Shown here in pieces: positions 30,101 through 38,825 of a stretch of DNA of 64,000 nt. This DNA is from Stutzerimonas stutzeri (GTDB lineage Bacteria > Pseudomonadota > Gammaproteobacteria > Pseudomonadales > Pseudomonadaceae). The notes below the pieces were generated by a model. That model had not been told where the DNA came from. It saw only the letters and a program-made list of their open reading frames with translations, and searched no databases. Positions within the stretch are counted from its first letter, which is position 1. Each line of letters starts with the position of its first letter. Made by a program: the position numbers and the translations under genes. Location: the NCBI RefSeq assembly GCF_024448695.1, contig NZ_JAMOHY010000015.1, positions 1 to 64,000 of the forward strand, in the 5' to 3' direction.

Positions 30101-31220
30101 AGCGGATGCCTGGCACGGTCAGCGAGGTTTCCGCGACGTTGGTGGCCAGCACAATCTTGCGGCCCGCGGCGGGCTTGAAGATCTTCTGCTGCTCCCCCGG
30201 TGTCAGCCGCGCATACAGCGGCAGCACCTCGGTGAGGCGCAGGTTGGCCTTGCGCAGCATCTCAGCAGCGTCGCGGATCTCGCGCTCACCGGGGAGGAAC
30301 ACCAGCACATCGCCGGGGCGCTTGCCGATGCTCTTCTCGTGAGCCTCGATCTCGTCCAGCGCGGCGAGGATGCCCTGGTCGACGGTCAGGTCGTCCTCGA
30401 TGCGGTTGCCGTCCTCGTCGGTCTCGGCAGCCAGCGGGCGGTACCAGGTGTCCACCGGGTAGGTACGGCCGGAGACTTCGATGATCGGTGCATCCGGAAG
30501 GCCGGCCCCGCTGAAATGCTTAGAGAAGCGCTCCAGATCGATGGTCGCCGAGGTGATGATCACCTTAAGGTCAGGCCGGCGTGGCAGCAGCGTCTTGAGG
30601 AAACCCAGCAGAAAATCGATGTTCAGCGAGCGCTCGTGGGCCTCGTCGACGATGAGGGTGTCGTACTTTTCCAGAAAGCGGTCGTGCTGGGTCTCGGCCA
30701 ACAGGATGCCGTCGGTCATCAGCTTGATCAGGGTGCTCTCGGTGCTCTGATCCTCGAAGCGCACCTGATAACCGACCAGCTCGCCCAGCGGTGTGCCGAT
30801 CTCCTCGGCAACGCGCGTAGCGACGCTGCGCGCGGCCAGCCGGCGCGGCTGCGTATGACCGATCAGCCCGTGTACGCCGCGACCGATTTCCAGACATATC
30901 TTCGGCAGCTGAGTGGTCTTGCCCGAGCCGGTTTCGCCGGCAATCACCAGCACCTGATGCTTTTCCAGCGCGGCCTTGATCTCGTCGCGCTTGGCGGCGA
31001 TGGGCAGTGCATCGTCGTAGCGGATGGCCGGTACGCTTTGCCGCCGCGCCTCGACCCTGGCTACCGAGGCTTGGACGCGTTCAAACCACTGCGCCAGTTT
31101 GGCCTCGTCCGGTTTCTTTCTCAGTTCGTGCAGCTGACGGCGCAGGCGATGGCGGTCGGCGCTGAAAGTCTGATCGAGGTTCTTGAGCAGGGTATCGAAG
31201 GCGGGGGTTGCGTCGAGCAT
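27123..31220 (-). CDS. hrpA: ATP-dependent RNA helicase HrpA
   Basis: 1365 residues, DEAH-box family; in E. coli HrpA acts on ribosomes and fimbrial mRNA. Walker A GETGSGKTT (about residue 96), DEAHERS, SATID and QRKGRCGR are all intact, followed by the HA2, OB-fold and DUF3418 C-terminal regions. Compared with remembered E. coli HrpA, roughly residues 620-650 (SVDDSGQPAHADKVRRVEDG and following) look like an extra loop, and the DNA there contains a palindromic repeat in frame. A 1527-codon open frame on the opposite strand is a composition shadow. Confidence 0.94.
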   Translation of the reverse strand: MLDATPAFDTLLKNLDQTFSADRHRLRRQLHELRKKPDEAKLAQWFERVQASVARVEARRQSVPAIRYDDALPIAAKRDEIKAALEKHQVLVIAGETGSGKTTQLPKICLEIGRGVHGLIGHTQPRRLAARSVATRVAEEIGTPLGELVGYQVRFEDQSTESTLIKLMTDGILLAETQHDRFLEKYDTLIVDEAHERSLNIDFLLGFLKTLLPRRPDLKVIITSATIDLERFSKHFSGAGLPDAPIIEVSGRTYPVDTWYRPLAAETDEDGNRIEDDLTVDQGILAALDEIEAHEKSIGKRPGDVLVFLPGEREIRDAAEMLRKANLRLTEVLPLYARLTPGEQQKIFKPAAGRKIVLATNVAETSLTVPGIRYVIDSGTARISRYSYRAKVQRLPIEAVSQASANQRKGRCGRVEPGICIRLYSEEDFLSRPEFTDPEILRTNLAAVILQMLHLRLGDIQDFPFIEPPDGKAISDGFNLLQELSAVNRENLLTPLGRQLARLPIDPRLGRMLLEGAVQGSLAEVLIVASALSVQDVRERPADRQQAADQAHAQWKDPDSDFAALINLWRGFEEKRQELGSGALRTWCRKNFLNYLRLREWRDAHRQLTLIARELKLGAGRSVDDSGQPAHADKVRRVEDGKASSTRPSRADSQPVPTKDTKVNVILRQQAEASEAAQKAKGYAAVHKAILSGLLSQIGNKTEEGDFLGARQRRFWVHPSSVIGRKKPNWLMAAELVETTKLFARMVARIEPDWIEPLAGHLIKKNHFEPHWEKKRGQVVAYEQVTLFGMIVVGRRPVHYGPIDPPAARELFIREGLVRGEMHSRAKALTANRELLELFDELEAKARRRDIIADEDTLFAYYDARLPADIYQTASFENWYKRESAKNAQLLVMRDEDVLARDASEITAAQYPDHLRIGELQLPLEYHFEPNHPRDGVTLRVPAPLLPQLRNERLDWLVPGLLQTKAVALVRNLPKALRKNFVPVPDFVGAALAKISFGEGSLPEALGRELLRMTGARVSDDAWAEAAAGLENHLKMNIEVVDARGKFLGEGRDLAELTARFAEASQAALAPPQQKAEQKPVEAKGFAQVAEKAQAKMAGLSMTVYPALVEEAGVVKEGRFPTQAEAEWQHRRALQRLLLQQLAEPAKYLRSKLPGLTDLGLLYRDMGKVDALVEDILLASLDSCILDGEAPLPRDGAALASLAEKKRGEWAAHAERLARLTLDILKLWHSLQKRFKGKIDLAQAVALNDIKAQLGNLVYPGFVRETPAEWLKEYPRYLKAIEQRFEKIGAQLQRDRVWSGELAGYQEHYQARLKKHLQEGKRDSELSLYRWMLEEYRVSLWAQQLGTRLPVSDKRLSKQWSQVQP
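29284..29314. repeat. Palindromic repeat inserted in the hrpA frame
   Basis: GTGGAAGA and TCTTCCAC form an 8-base stem around a 10-base loop, followed by CCTAC. Read on the hrpA strand it starts GTAGGGTGGA, the same as the intergenic repeat at 10630-10659. It codes for about residues 637-646 of HrpA without breaking the frame. A mobile palindromic repeat captured by a coding sequence is the simplest reading. Confidence 0.6.
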
Positions 31221-31307
31221 GGACAGCCGTGGACAGTTCGTGAAGGCCGCGATTGTCGCAGATTTAGCGCTCTACCGGGGCCAACCGTTCGGCCCCGGCG
31301 AGGTGGA

Positions 31308-32996
31308 TCAGATGCGGAACTGGCCCACCACGCGCTGCAGGCTTTCGGCGAGGCCATTGAGTTCACGGGAGGTGTGAGCGCCCTCGGCGGCGTCCCTGGC
31401 AACTCCGTCCACGGCATCGGCAATGTGGTGCACGCTGCGGTTGATTTCCTCGGCCACGGCGGTCTGCTCCTCGGCGGCGCTGGCGATCTGGGCGTTCATC
31501 GAATTGATGGTGCCGATCAGAGCAGCAATGGCGTCCAGCGACTCGCCGGCCTGATTGGCCTGGGCCTGGCTGGCCTCGCCCTTTTCACCCGTGCGCAGCA
31601 TGGTCGCCACGCTGTGACTGGTGGCACTCTGCAGACGATCGATCATGCTCTGGATTTCACCCGTGCTCTGCTGGGTGCGACTGGCCAATGCGCGAACCTC
31701 ATCAGCCACCACAGCAAAACCACGCCCGGCCTCTCCTGCGCGTGCCGCCTCGATGGCTGCGTTGAGCGCCAGCAGGTTGGTCTGGTCGGCAATGGCGCGA
31801 ATCACGTCCAGCACCCCGACAATCCCCTGCACATCTTTCTGCAGGCCGGCCAGTGAGTCACCACTGCCACGCAGCTCGTCAACCAGCTCATGGATCTGCT
31901 GGATGCTGCAATCGACCACGCGTTTGGCCGCAAGCCCCTGCTGATCGGTCTCGCGCGCGGCCTCGGCGGCACGCTGCGCACTCATGGCGACTTCGTTGGC
32001 CGCAGCGGACATCTCATTGATGGCAGTAGCGACCTGATCGGTCTCATGCCGCTGGCTTTCCATGGCCTGCTCGGAACGATGGGCCTGCTCGGCGACGGCA
32101 CCCACCAGTCCGGCAAGCTGCGTGGTGGTACCGGCAACCTGCTGCACCAAGGCGTGAATTTTCTCCACGAAACGGTTGAAGGATACCGCCAGCTCACCCA
32201 GCTCATCCTGGCTGGTGACCGGCAAGCGCTGGGTCAGATCCCCATCCCCGGCGGCCATTTCATCGAGATTGCGTTTGACCAGCAACAGCGGACGCAAAAT
32301 GCTGTTGCTCATTACGACCGCCAATACCGCTGCAACCGCCAGCAGCGCAACGACCGAACCCAGCATGATGGCGATCATGGCATCGATGCGTTGCTGAAAC
32401 GCCTCGCGTGCGGCCTGTACTTCCCGCTCAACGCCATCGAGATTGACCGAGGTGCCGAATGCCAGTTTCCATTTCGGCAGGTATTCGGCATAGCCGACCT
32501 TGGGCACCAGCACGCTGCTGTCGCTCCCCAGAACGAAGCTGTAATCAACGTAATGCCTGCCGTCCTGGCCAGCCTTGACCAGATCGCGGATGGCGTAGAT
32601 GCCATTGGGATCACGGTAGTCGTGGAAGCTTTCTCCAATCCGCTCGCGCGTATCGCCTTGCAATACCCGGCGGGATTGGTCGTCATAGCCCCAGAAATAC
32701 CCGTCTACGCCATAGGAGAGCTTCTCCAGAAGCTCCACCGCCTCGGCACGCGCCGCCATATCGCCATCGCCCGAGCGTGCATAGATTGCACCGATGGCAT
32801 TACGCGCCACTTCGACGTAGTTCTTCAACTCTGCCCGGCGATCCTGAATGAGGCTGATACGGCTTTGCGCCTCCTGCTGATCCGCCAGCTCGCGCAACTC
32901 ATAGATAGCTATTCCACTGAGCAGTATCGCCAGCAGGAGCATCGGCACCAGTCCCAACAGCAGCAGTTTCCCGCGCAGACGTAAGCTCCCGAGCAT
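31308..32996 (-). CDS. Methyl-accepting chemotaxis protein with single Cache domain
   Basis: 562 residues. Membrane segment 1 (residues 10-30) is followed by a periplasmic sCache_2 domain: the [13 protein letters not shown] and [12 protein letters not shown] core is clear, ending in [14 protein letters not shown]. After membrane segment 2 ([19 protein letters not shown]) come HAMP and the signalling hairpin with [20 protein letters not shown]. Such domains often bind small organic acids. No pentapeptide tail. I start at [10 protein letters not shown]; an in-frame ATG 42 bases upstream adds [14 protein letters not shown] and cannot be excluded, as neither has a strong ribosome site. Confidence 0.88.
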   Translation of the reverse strand: MLGSLRLRGKLLLLGLVPMLLLAILLSGIAIYELRELADQQEAQSRISLIQDRRAELKNYVEVARNAIGAIYARSGDGDMAARAEAVELLEKLSYGVDGYFWGYDDQSRRVLQGDTRERIGESFHDYRDPNGIYAIRDLVKAGQDGRHYVDYSFVLGSDSSVLVPKVGYAEYLPKWKLAFGTSVNLDGVEREVQAAREAFQQRIDAMIAIMLGSVVALLAVAAVLAVVMSNSILRPLLLVKRNLDEMAAGDGDLTQRLPVTSQDELGELAVSFNRFVEKIHALVQQVAGTTTQLAGLVGAVAEQAHRSEQAMESQRHETDQVATAINEMSAAANEVAMSAQRAAEAARETDQQGLAAKRVVDCSIQQIHELVDELRGSGDSLAGLQKDVQGIVGVLDVIRAIADQTNLLALNAAIEAARAGEAGRGFAVVADEVRALASRTQQSTGEIQSMIDRLQSATSHSVATMLRTGEKGEASQAQANQAGESLDAIAALIGTINSMNAQIASAAEEQTAVAEEINRSVHHIADAVDGVARDAAEGAHTSRELNGLAESLQRVVGQFRI

Positions 32997-33103
32997 TTCG
33001 TAAAACCCTATTAATAGTATGGAAAAGCGACCGGCCATTATGCCAATTAAAAGGCGTCAAAAAAAGAAGGGCTCGTAAATACAACTGCTTCAGGTGCGGA
33101 CAT

Positions 33104-33128
33104 GAAAAGGCCCCGCCGAAGCGAGGCC
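33104..33128 (-). terminator. Rho-independent terminator of fadD1
   Basis: On the minus strand GGCCTCGC-ttcg-GCGGGGCC is followed by TTTTC. The stem contains one G-T pair and a stable UUCG loop, and it lies 21 bases after the fadD1 stop. Confidence 0.88.
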
Positions 33129-33148
33129 CTGTCAAAGGGATGCGGATA

Positions 33149-34837
33149 TCACTTTTTGCCGAGCTTGCGTAGCTCCTCGTCACGGAGTTCGCGCCGCAGA
33201 ATCTTGCCGACATTGGTGGTTGGCAGGCTGTCGCGAAACTCGACGGTCTTGGGTCGCTTGTAGCCGGTCAGGTTGTCATGCATGTGCTGCATCACCTGCT
33301 CCCTGGTCAGGCTCTCGCCAGGTTTGACCACGATGAACACCTTGATCGCCTCGCCGGACTTCTCGTCCGGTATGCCAATGGCAGCGCACTGCAACACTCC
33401 CGGGAGGGTTGCGAGGACGTCTTCCAGTTCATTGGGATACACGTTGAAACCGGAAACCAGGATCATGTCCTTCTTGCGGTCGACGATACGGATATAGCCG
33501 TCTTCCTGGATCACGCCAATATCGCCGGTCTTGAACCAGCCTTCAGCATCAATCACCTCGTCGGTGGCTTCCTGTCGCTGCCAGTAACCCTTCATCACCT
33601 GCGGGCCCTTGATGCACAGCTCGCCAATCTCGCCCTGAGGCAAGTCCTGTCCGTCGTCGTTGATGACCTTGAAGAGTGTAGAAGGAGCCGGAATGCCGAT
33701 GGTGCCGATCTGGATGTGCTCGATCGGGTTGACCGAGGCCACCGGGCTGGTTTCGGTCAGGCCGTAGCCTTCGCAGATGGAGCAGCCAGTGACCTGCTTC
33801 CAGCGCTCGGCGGCGGCCAGCTGCAGCGCCATGCCGCCCGAGAGGGTGACCTTGAGTGCGGAGAAATCAAGCTTGCGGAATTCCTGGTTGTTACACAGCG
33901 CCACGAACAAGGTATTAAGACCGACGAAACCGGTGAAACGGTACTTGGACAGGTCCTTGATCATCGTCGGCAGGTCGCGCGGGTTGGTGATCAGAATATT
34001 GTGATTACCGATCAGCATCATTGCCATGCAATGAAAGGTGAATGCGTAGATGTGGTAAAGCGGCAGCGGCGCAATAAGCACCTCGCTGCCGTCATCGAGG
34101 TTCGAGCCCATCAGCGCCTTGCACTGCAGCATGTTGGCGACGATGTTGCGGTGGGTCAGCATTGCCCCCTTGGCGATGCCGGTGGTGCCGCCGGTGTATT
34201 GCAGCACGGCGATTTCATCACTGCTCGGTGAAGCCTCACGTACGGCCTTTCCGCGACCCAGTGCCAGGGCATCGTTGAGCTTGACCGCCTTCGGCAGGCT
34301 GTATGCCGGCACCATCTTCTTCACATGCTTGACCACTGCGTTGATCAGCATCCGCTTGAGCGGCGGCAGCATGTCGGCCACTTCGGTGATGATCACGTGC
34401 TTGACGCCGGTCTTGGGCAGCACTTCCTCGGCCAGATGCGCCATGTTGGCCAGACACACCAGCGCCTTCGCGCCCGCATCGTTGAACTGGTGCTCCATTT
34501 CCCGCGCGGTGTACAGCGGATTGGTATTGACCACAATGAGCCCGGCGCGCATCGCCCCGAACACCACGATGGGGTACTGAATCAGGTTTGGCAGCTGCAC
34601 GGCGATGCGGTCGCCGGGCTGAAGGTCGGTGTTCTGCTGCAGGTAGGCGGCAAAGTCACCGGACAACTTATACAGCTCACCGTAGGTCAGGGTCTTGCCG
34701 AGATTGCTGAATGCCGGCTTGTCCGCGAAACGCTCGCAGGACTGCTTTAGCACAGCCTGGATGTTCTGGTACTCGTCGGGATTGATTTCGCTTTCGACTC
34801 CGACAGGATATTTATCCTTCCAGAAGTTATCGGTCAT
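33149..34837 (-). CDS. fadD1: Long-chain fatty acid-CoA ligase FadD1
   Basis: 562 residues. Activates fatty acids through an acyl-AMP intermediate to acyl-CoA for beta-oxidation. The AMP-binding P loop YTGGTTGIAKGAML lies near residue 215, EGYGLTETSP follows, and the FACS signature is around GWFKTGDIGVIQEDGYIRIV. The catalytic Lys is in the C-terminal TNVGKILRREL. It is downstream of the paralogue fadD2 on the same strand (213-base gap with a terminator). The two are about the same length. The pair matches P. aeruginosa fadD1-fadD2. Confidence 0.93.
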   Translation of the reverse strand: MTDNFWKDKYPVGVESEINPDEYQNIQAVLKQSCERFADKPAFSNLGKTLTYGELYKLSGDFAAYLQQNTDLQPGDRIAVQLPNLIQYPIVVFGAMRAGLIVVNTNPLYTAREMEHQFNDAGAKALVCLANMAHLAEEVLPKTGVKHVIITEVADMLPPLKRMLINAVVKHVKKMVPAYSLPKAVKLNDALALGRGKAVREASPSSDEIAVLQYTGGTTGIAKGAMLTHRNIVANMLQCKALMGSNLDDGSEVLIAPLPLYHIYAFTFHCMAMMLIGNHNILITNPRDLPTMIKDLSKYRFTGFVGLNTLFVALCNNQEFRKLDFSALKVTLSGGMALQLAAAERWKQVTGCSICEGYGLTETSPVASVNPIEHIQIGTIGIPAPSTLFKVINDDGQDLPQGEIGELCIKGPQVMKGYWQRQEATDEVIDAEGWFKTGDIGVIQEDGYIRIVDRKKDMILVSGFNVYPNELEDVLATLPGVLQCAAIGIPDEKSGEAIKVFIVVKPGESLTREQVMQHMHDNLTGYKRPKTVEFRDSLPTTNVGKILRRELRDEELRKLGKK

Positions 34838-35001
34838 GACCCACTCCTAAGCGACAGCCTGCTGCGCATGGCAGCTATTTTGTTGTGATTTGTTAATTTC
34901 GCGCCGCTAAACGGCTGAAAAGTGGACCGAGGTTATCAGCTTTAAAACTGGCCGAACAGCGTCCGAAACAGAGAAAAAAGGCATAAAGTGACTAATAACA
35001 A

Positions 35002-35036
35002 GAAGCCGGTCACTCACATTATGAATGACCGGCTTC
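35002..35036 (-). terminator. Rho-independent terminator of fadD2
   Basis: GAAGCCGGTCA and its complement flank a loop; the minus-strand 3' side continues TTGTTATT. It lies between fadD2 and fadD1, so fadD1 probably has its own promoter in the A/T-rich 34860-35000 stretch. Confidence 0.85.
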
Positions 35037-35050
35037 GTCTAAACCGGGCC

Positions 35051-36739
35051 TCAAGCTTGGTCTCGCAGCTCCCTGCGAAGGATTTTACCCACGGGTGTCA
35101 TCGGCAGTGAGTCCCGAAAAACCAGTTGCCGCGGCACCTTGTAGCCCGTCAGGTTTTCCCGGCACCAGGCTTGCAACTCTTCCACCGTGAGACTGCTGTC
35201 GCTGGGCACCACGAACAGCCTGACCGCCTCGCCGGTCTTTTCATCCGGAACGCCAATAGCCGCACAGGCCGCAACCTTGGCATGCGCCATGGCCACATCT
35301 TCAACCTCGTTGGGATAGACGTTGAAACCCGAGACGATGATGAGATCCTTCTTGCGGTCGACAATACGCACAAAACCGTCCTCGCCGATCACCGCGATAT
35401 CACCTGTCTTCAGCCAGCCTTCAGCGTCGAGTACTTCTGCGGTGGCCTCCGGACGCTGCCAGTAGCCCTTCATCACCTGAGGCCCCATAACGCACAACTC
35501 CCCCCGTGAACCGAGGGGCAGCTCGTTGCCGTCGTCATCAATCACCTTGAGCAGCGTGCCTGGCACCGGCAGGCCGACCGAGCCAAGACGCGCCATGCCG
35601 CCGTAGGGGTTGGCGCAGGCCACGGGCGAGGTTTCCGTAAGCCCGTAACCTTCGAGCACCTGGCAGCCGGTGATGCTCTGCCAGCGCTCGGCCACCGCAG
35701 AGACCAGCGCCGTGCCACCGGAATTGGTGGTCTTCAACCGGGAGAAGTCGATCCTGCTGAAATCACGGTGGGCCATCAGCGCCACAAACAGGGTGTTGAG
35801 GCCGAGAAATGCGGTGAACTGCCAGCGCTGCAACTCCTTGACGAAGCCGTCTATATCGCGCGGATTGGTGATGAGCACATTGTGGTTGCCCGTCACCATC
35901 ATGCACATGCAGTTAACCGTGAAGGCATAGATGTGATAGAGCGGCAACGGCGCGATCATGATTTCAGCACCTTCCTTGACGACGGTCTGACCCTGCTCGT
36001 CAAGCTGCTGCATGACGGCACGCACCTGTTGCATGTTGCCCACCAGGTTGCCGTGGGTAAGCATCGCACCCTTGGCCGCGCCAGTGGTGCCGCCGGTATA
36101 TTGCAGCACGGCGATATCGTCCAGGCCGAGTGTTACCGGAGTTGGTCGGTGGCGCGCACCTTCGCGCAGAACCTGCCTGAACGACACGGCCTGCGGCAGG
36201 CTGAACTCGGGCACCATCTTCTTCAGATGCTTGACGGCGGCATTGACCAGCAGGCCCTTGACGGTCGGCAGCATGTCACCGATTCGCGCCTCGATCAGAT
36301 ACTCGATATCGGTATCCGGCAGCACCTCCTGCACCAGCTTGCCGAAGGTGTTGAGGTAAACAAGCCCCCGCACACCAGAATCCCGGAACTGATGGCGCAT
36401 CTCGCGGGCGGTGTACAGCGGGTTGGTATTAACCACGATCAACCCTGCACGCAGGGCGCCAAAAACGGCAATCGGGTATTGCAACAGGTTGGGCATCTGC
36501 ACCGCGATGCGGTCACCTGGCTGCAGGCTCGTATGCTGCTGCAGCCAGGCCGCAAAAGCTGCCGAGTGGCGCTCCAGATCGGCGTAGGTCAGCGTCACGC
36601 CCATATTGCTGAATGCCGGACGGTTCGCATGGGTCTTGCAGGAGCTCTCAAATACCTCAATCACCGAGCAAAATCCGCCCATATCCACCTCGTTGGGCAC
36701 TCCAGCGGGGCGTTTGTCATTCCAGAAGTCAGGTTGCAT
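35051..36739 (-). CDS. fadD2: Long-chain fatty acid-CoA ligase FadD2
   Basis: 562 residues, paralogue of the next gene. It has the P loop YTGGTTGAAKGAML, YGLTETSPVACANP, the FACS signature GWLKTGDIAVIGEDGFVRIV and catalytic Lys in TPVGKILRREL. The two proteins are collinear with no gaps I can see, suggesting an old tandem duplication. P. aeruginosa uses the two ligases with different chain-length preference; which preference applies here cannot be read. Divergent from the PhaJ-type gene. Confidence 0.92.
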   Translation of the reverse strand: MQPDFWNDKRPAGVPNEVDMGGFCSVIEVFESSCKTHANRPAFSNMGVTLTYADLERHSAAFAAWLQQHTSLQPGDRIAVQMPNLLQYPIAVFGALRAGLIVVNTNPLYTAREMRHQFRDSGVRGLVYLNTFGKLVQEVLPDTDIEYLIEARIGDMLPTVKGLLVNAAVKHLKKMVPEFSLPQAVSFRQVLREGARHRPTPVTLGLDDIAVLQYTGGTTGAAKGAMLTHGNLVGNMQQVRAVMQQLDEQGQTVVKEGAEIMIAPLPLYHIYAFTVNCMCMMVTGNHNVLITNPRDIDGFVKELQRWQFTAFLGLNTLFVALMAHRDFSRIDFSRLKTTNSGGTALVSAVAERWQSITGCQVLEGYGLTETSPVACANPYGGMARLGSVGLPVPGTLLKVIDDDGNELPLGSRGELCVMGPQVMKGYWQRPEATAEVLDAEGWLKTGDIAVIGEDGFVRIVDRKKDLIIVSGFNVYPNEVEDVAMAHAKVAACAAIGVPDEKTGEAVRLFVVPSDSSLTVEELQAWCRENLTGYKVPRQLVFRDSLPMTPVGKILRRELRDQA

Positions 36740-37057
36740 TTGTTATTGGCCTCTTTTACCTGAAAGTGGACTAGACCCAACTTAGCAGCTCAGCGGCACG
36801 GCACGACAGGCTAACGAGGGGTAAATCACCAACATGAATCTTGCATCACGGCCGACGCTACGTTCAGCCACCCGCCGCAGCCATGCACGGGTTCACACAC
36901 AGTCCGCATGACAGGTCTTGAGGACAAGCTTGCAACATGCCTCTAGAATGCAGCCGCAGCGCAAGCACGGCAGCTGCACAGCAGATTGCGCAGCTCTTCA
37001 TATCGGACCGACAGGCTGCGGCCAGCTGCGATCCGGTCCTACCTCCGAGGAAACTTG
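36740..37057. other. Divergent promoter region between fadD2 and the PhaJ-type gene
   Basis: 318 bases without a credible gene. It should hold promoters for fadD2 (leftward) and the MaoC hydratase (rightward), two genes linked to fatty acid turnover. I looked for PsrA/FadR-like palindromes and see none I would defend. Confidence 0.5.
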
Positions 37058-37528
37058 ATGACCACCATCAGCAACACGCCTTACGCCGCGCTGGAAGTCG
37101 GCCAGACTGCGCAATACGAAAAATCCGTGGAAGAACGGGACATTCAGCTGTTCGCGGCCATGTCGGGCGACCGTAACCCGGTGCACCTCGACGCGGAATA
37201 CGCCGCCGGCACCCCGTTCAAGGAGCGTATCGCCCACGGCATGTTCAGCGGCGCACTGATCAGCGCCGCAGTGGCCTGCACCCTGCCGGGGCCGGGCACC
37301 ATTTACCTGGGCCAGACCATGACCTTTACCCGCCCGGTAAAGCTCGGCGACACCCTCACCGTACGCCTGGAAATTCTGGAAAAGTTGCCGAAAAACCGTG
37401 TTCGCATCGCCACCAACGTGTTCAATCAGAACGACGAGCAGGTGGTTGAAGGCGTGGCGGAAGTACTGGCGCCACGTCGCGCGCAAAGCGTTGAGCTGAA
37501 GGAACTGCCGCCGATCAGCTTCGGCTGA
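37058..37528 (+). CDS. phaJ: MaoC-like (R)-specific enoyl-CoA hydratase, PhaJ-type
   Basis: 156 residues. Converts trans-2-enoyl-CoA to (R)-3-hydroxyacyl-CoA, linking beta-oxidation to polyhydroxyalkanoate synthesis. The hotdog-fold hydratase motif is FAAMSGDRNPVHLDAEYA, with catalytic Asp and His, then ERIAHGMFSGALIS. GPGTIYLGQTMTFTRPVKLGD completes the family pattern. The ATG follows CGAGGAAA; 24 upstream codons are excluded. The neighbouring fadD pair supports a fatty acid role. The phaJ subtype is not assigned. Confidence 0.87.
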   Translation: MTTISNTPYAALEVGQTAQYEKSVEERDIQLFAAMSGDRNPVHLDAEYAAGTPFKERIAHGMFSGALISAAVACTLPGPGTIYLGQTMTFTRPVKLGDTLTVRLEILEKLPKNRVRIATNVFNQNDEQVVEGVAEVLAPRRAQSVELKELPPISFG

Positions 37529-37545
37529 TCGCCCGTCTGCAGCCA

Positions 37546-37627
37546 TTCGCGGCTGAGATCGCCCCCACGAAATCCCTGCAGGGCATGGCAGTGCACCCCA
37601 CTGGTGGAAGCGTCTTCAGCCGCGAAG
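37546..37627. repeat. REP pair in divergent orientation
   Basis: TTCGCGGCTGAGATCGCCCC (37546) and, inverted, GGTGGAAGCGTCTTCAGCCG (37603) are degenerate REP units. Their orientation is opposite to the pairs at 5420 and 45615. Located 3' of the PhaJ-type gene, where they may protect the message end. Confidence 0.6.
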
Positions 37628-37690
37628 CTTTGCCCGCGCCACCCCATATCGTCTGATGCAAAACTTTCTGGCATTGCCAAAAAATCAGAC

Positions 37691-37717
37691 AAAAAAAAGG
37701 GCGACCTAAGTCGCCCA
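37691..37717 (-). terminator. Strong rho-independent terminator
   Basis: On the minus strand GGGCGACttagGTCGCCC is followed directly by eight T. It lies 32 bases after the small membrane gene ccoM and clearly ends that message. Confidence 0.92.
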
Positions 37718-37748
37718 AATGCCTTGCGTGCCCTTTACACCAGCTGGA

Positions 37749-37859
37749 TCAGCGCTTCTTTTGCGCATCCCGCCAGATGAAATATCCGAAACCCCCGAGG
37801 AAGACGACCATCAGGCCGACTGTGACAACCCCAGCGAGCACCACATCATCGACGAACAT
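37749..37859 (-). CDS. ccoM: Single-span membrane peptide, CcoM-like cbb3 oxidase subunit
   Basis: 36 residues: MFVDDVVLAGVV opens, one membrane helix spans about residues 6-28, and the end is basic (RDAQKKR). GGAGGAAGG precedes the ATG at perfect spacing, so translation is well supported. Length, topology and sequence match what I remember of CcoM, the 36-residue stabilising subunit of cbb3 cytochrome oxidase in P. stutzeri, whose gene lies apart from the cco operons. A perfect ANR-type box is 68 bases upstream and a strong terminator follows, as expected for a low-oxygen-induced single gene. The identification rests on memory, not a search. Confidence 0.72.
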   Translation of the reverse strand: MFVDDVVLAGVVTVGLMVVFLGGFGYFIWRDAQKKR

Positions 37860-37926
37860 GATTACCTTCCTCCAAACCGTTGTGCTGTCTGATGGCTGCA
37901 AGTTACTCCGCTGGCCGGATAAAAAA

Positions 37927-37940
37927 TTGACCGATGTCAA
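37927..37940. promoter_or_regulatory. ANR/DNR (FNR-type) box upstream of ccoM
   Basis: TTGACCGATGTCAA is a perfect palindrome of the TTGAY-N4-RTCAA type bound by ANR or DNR. Its centre lies about 75 bases upstream of the ccoM ATG, consistent with activation from around -41.5 if the 5' leader is about 30 bases. It supports oxygen-dependent control. Confidence 0.7.
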
Positions 37941-38037
37941 TAGGCGCGAAGCCTTGGAAACCAGGCGTCACGCAAGATGACCTGGATCAAGAAAACAGGG
38001 GGTATGGGAGGGTGTTGCAAGTCGGGCCTCAGCGTTA

Positions 38038-38202
38038 CTACGAACGCTTCTTAGGCTTGTCTTTGGTCTTCTTCTTCGACTTTCCCAGGGGCAACGCCTG
38101 CTCGAAAGCCTGGCGCATCTCGTCAAGGCGCTTATCTTTGATGTCGTGGATGCGCTTTTCGCGTTCTGCGCTGAAGTCGATCAACTTTACTTCACTGCTC
38201 AT
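38038..38202 (-). CDS. Small basic hypothetical protein
   Basis: 54 residues, start MSSEVKLIDF. The middle is helical and charged (SAEREKRIHDIKDKRLDEMR) and the tail is Lys-rich (GKSKKKTKDKPKKRS), suggesting nucleic acid contact. I do not recognise a named family, though short proteins of this style recur next to rapA in Pseudomonas as I recall. The ribosome site is weak. Confidence 0.6.
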   Translation of the reverse strand: MSSEVKLIDFSAEREKRIHDIKDKRLDEMRQAFEQALPLGKSKKKTKDKPKKRS

Positions 38203-38292
38203 AAGGCTGGCTCGTGGATGGTCCGGTAAAAGTTGGATGACAGGCAGCCCGCAAAATGGGCCCTGCGCTACAGGTGCGCTCACACTATTGGG

Positions 38293-38589
38293 TCAAACCT
38301 CGACATCAACCCAGAGACCCTGGCGTGGCAGTTCGTCCAGCGCCTCCTGATCCCCTTCAGCGGTTTCGCCTTCGGCCAGTTCCTCTGCCGTATAGCCGCG
38401 CCGCTGACGCCTGCGCTGCTCGTCACGCAGCATCTGCTCGGCTTCCTGAGGATGGCGACGATCCAGTTCTACCGAACTTTCATTGGCGCTTGGCTCGACA
38501 GGCGTGACAGGCGCGATATCAGGGCGCGGCTTTACCACGTCCTGCTGCGCATTGACCTGAACGACTCCGGCTGGAATGACTGGCAGCAT
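38293..38589 (-). CDS. Hypothetical protein, low-complexity charged
   Basis: 98 residues. A GGAGAGC ribosome site precedes the ATG. The N-terminal third is Pro/Val-rich, then comes an Arg/Glu/Gln helix (QEAEQMLRDEQRRRQRRG) and an acidic tail. No domain recognised. Divergent from rapA, with 236 bases between; the promoter of both must lie there. Confidence 0.62.
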   Translation of the reverse strand: MLPVIPAGVVQVNAQQDVVKPRPDIAPVTPVEPSANESSVELDRRHPQEAEQMLRDEQRRRQRRGYTAEELAEGETAEGDQEALDELPRQGLWVDVEV

Positions 38590-38825
38590 TTTCGCTCTCC
38601 ATTCAGCATGACCGACCCATGGCTGAATATAACCTGTACCGGTTGATCGGCTGAACCGCCGACGACTTTAATAGCAAGGCTACACTGGCTTGGGGCCTGC
38701 TCCCGTTTCATCACCACCGCAGCGAAACGAAAACCGTCCCTTGAGATGATTCCGCAGGCATCTGTCGTCGCTCTGACGGCAGCGTTCCGTTACCATAGCG
38801 CGCTTTTTTCACAGCGGGAGGCAGC

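Noticed and set aside
27273-31856. 1527-codon open frame opposite hrpA and the chemoreceptor
   Set aside because: Spans two well-supported genes on the other strand. Sequence is rich in L, Q, H, G and R as expected for a shadow frame, and it shows no recognisable domain.
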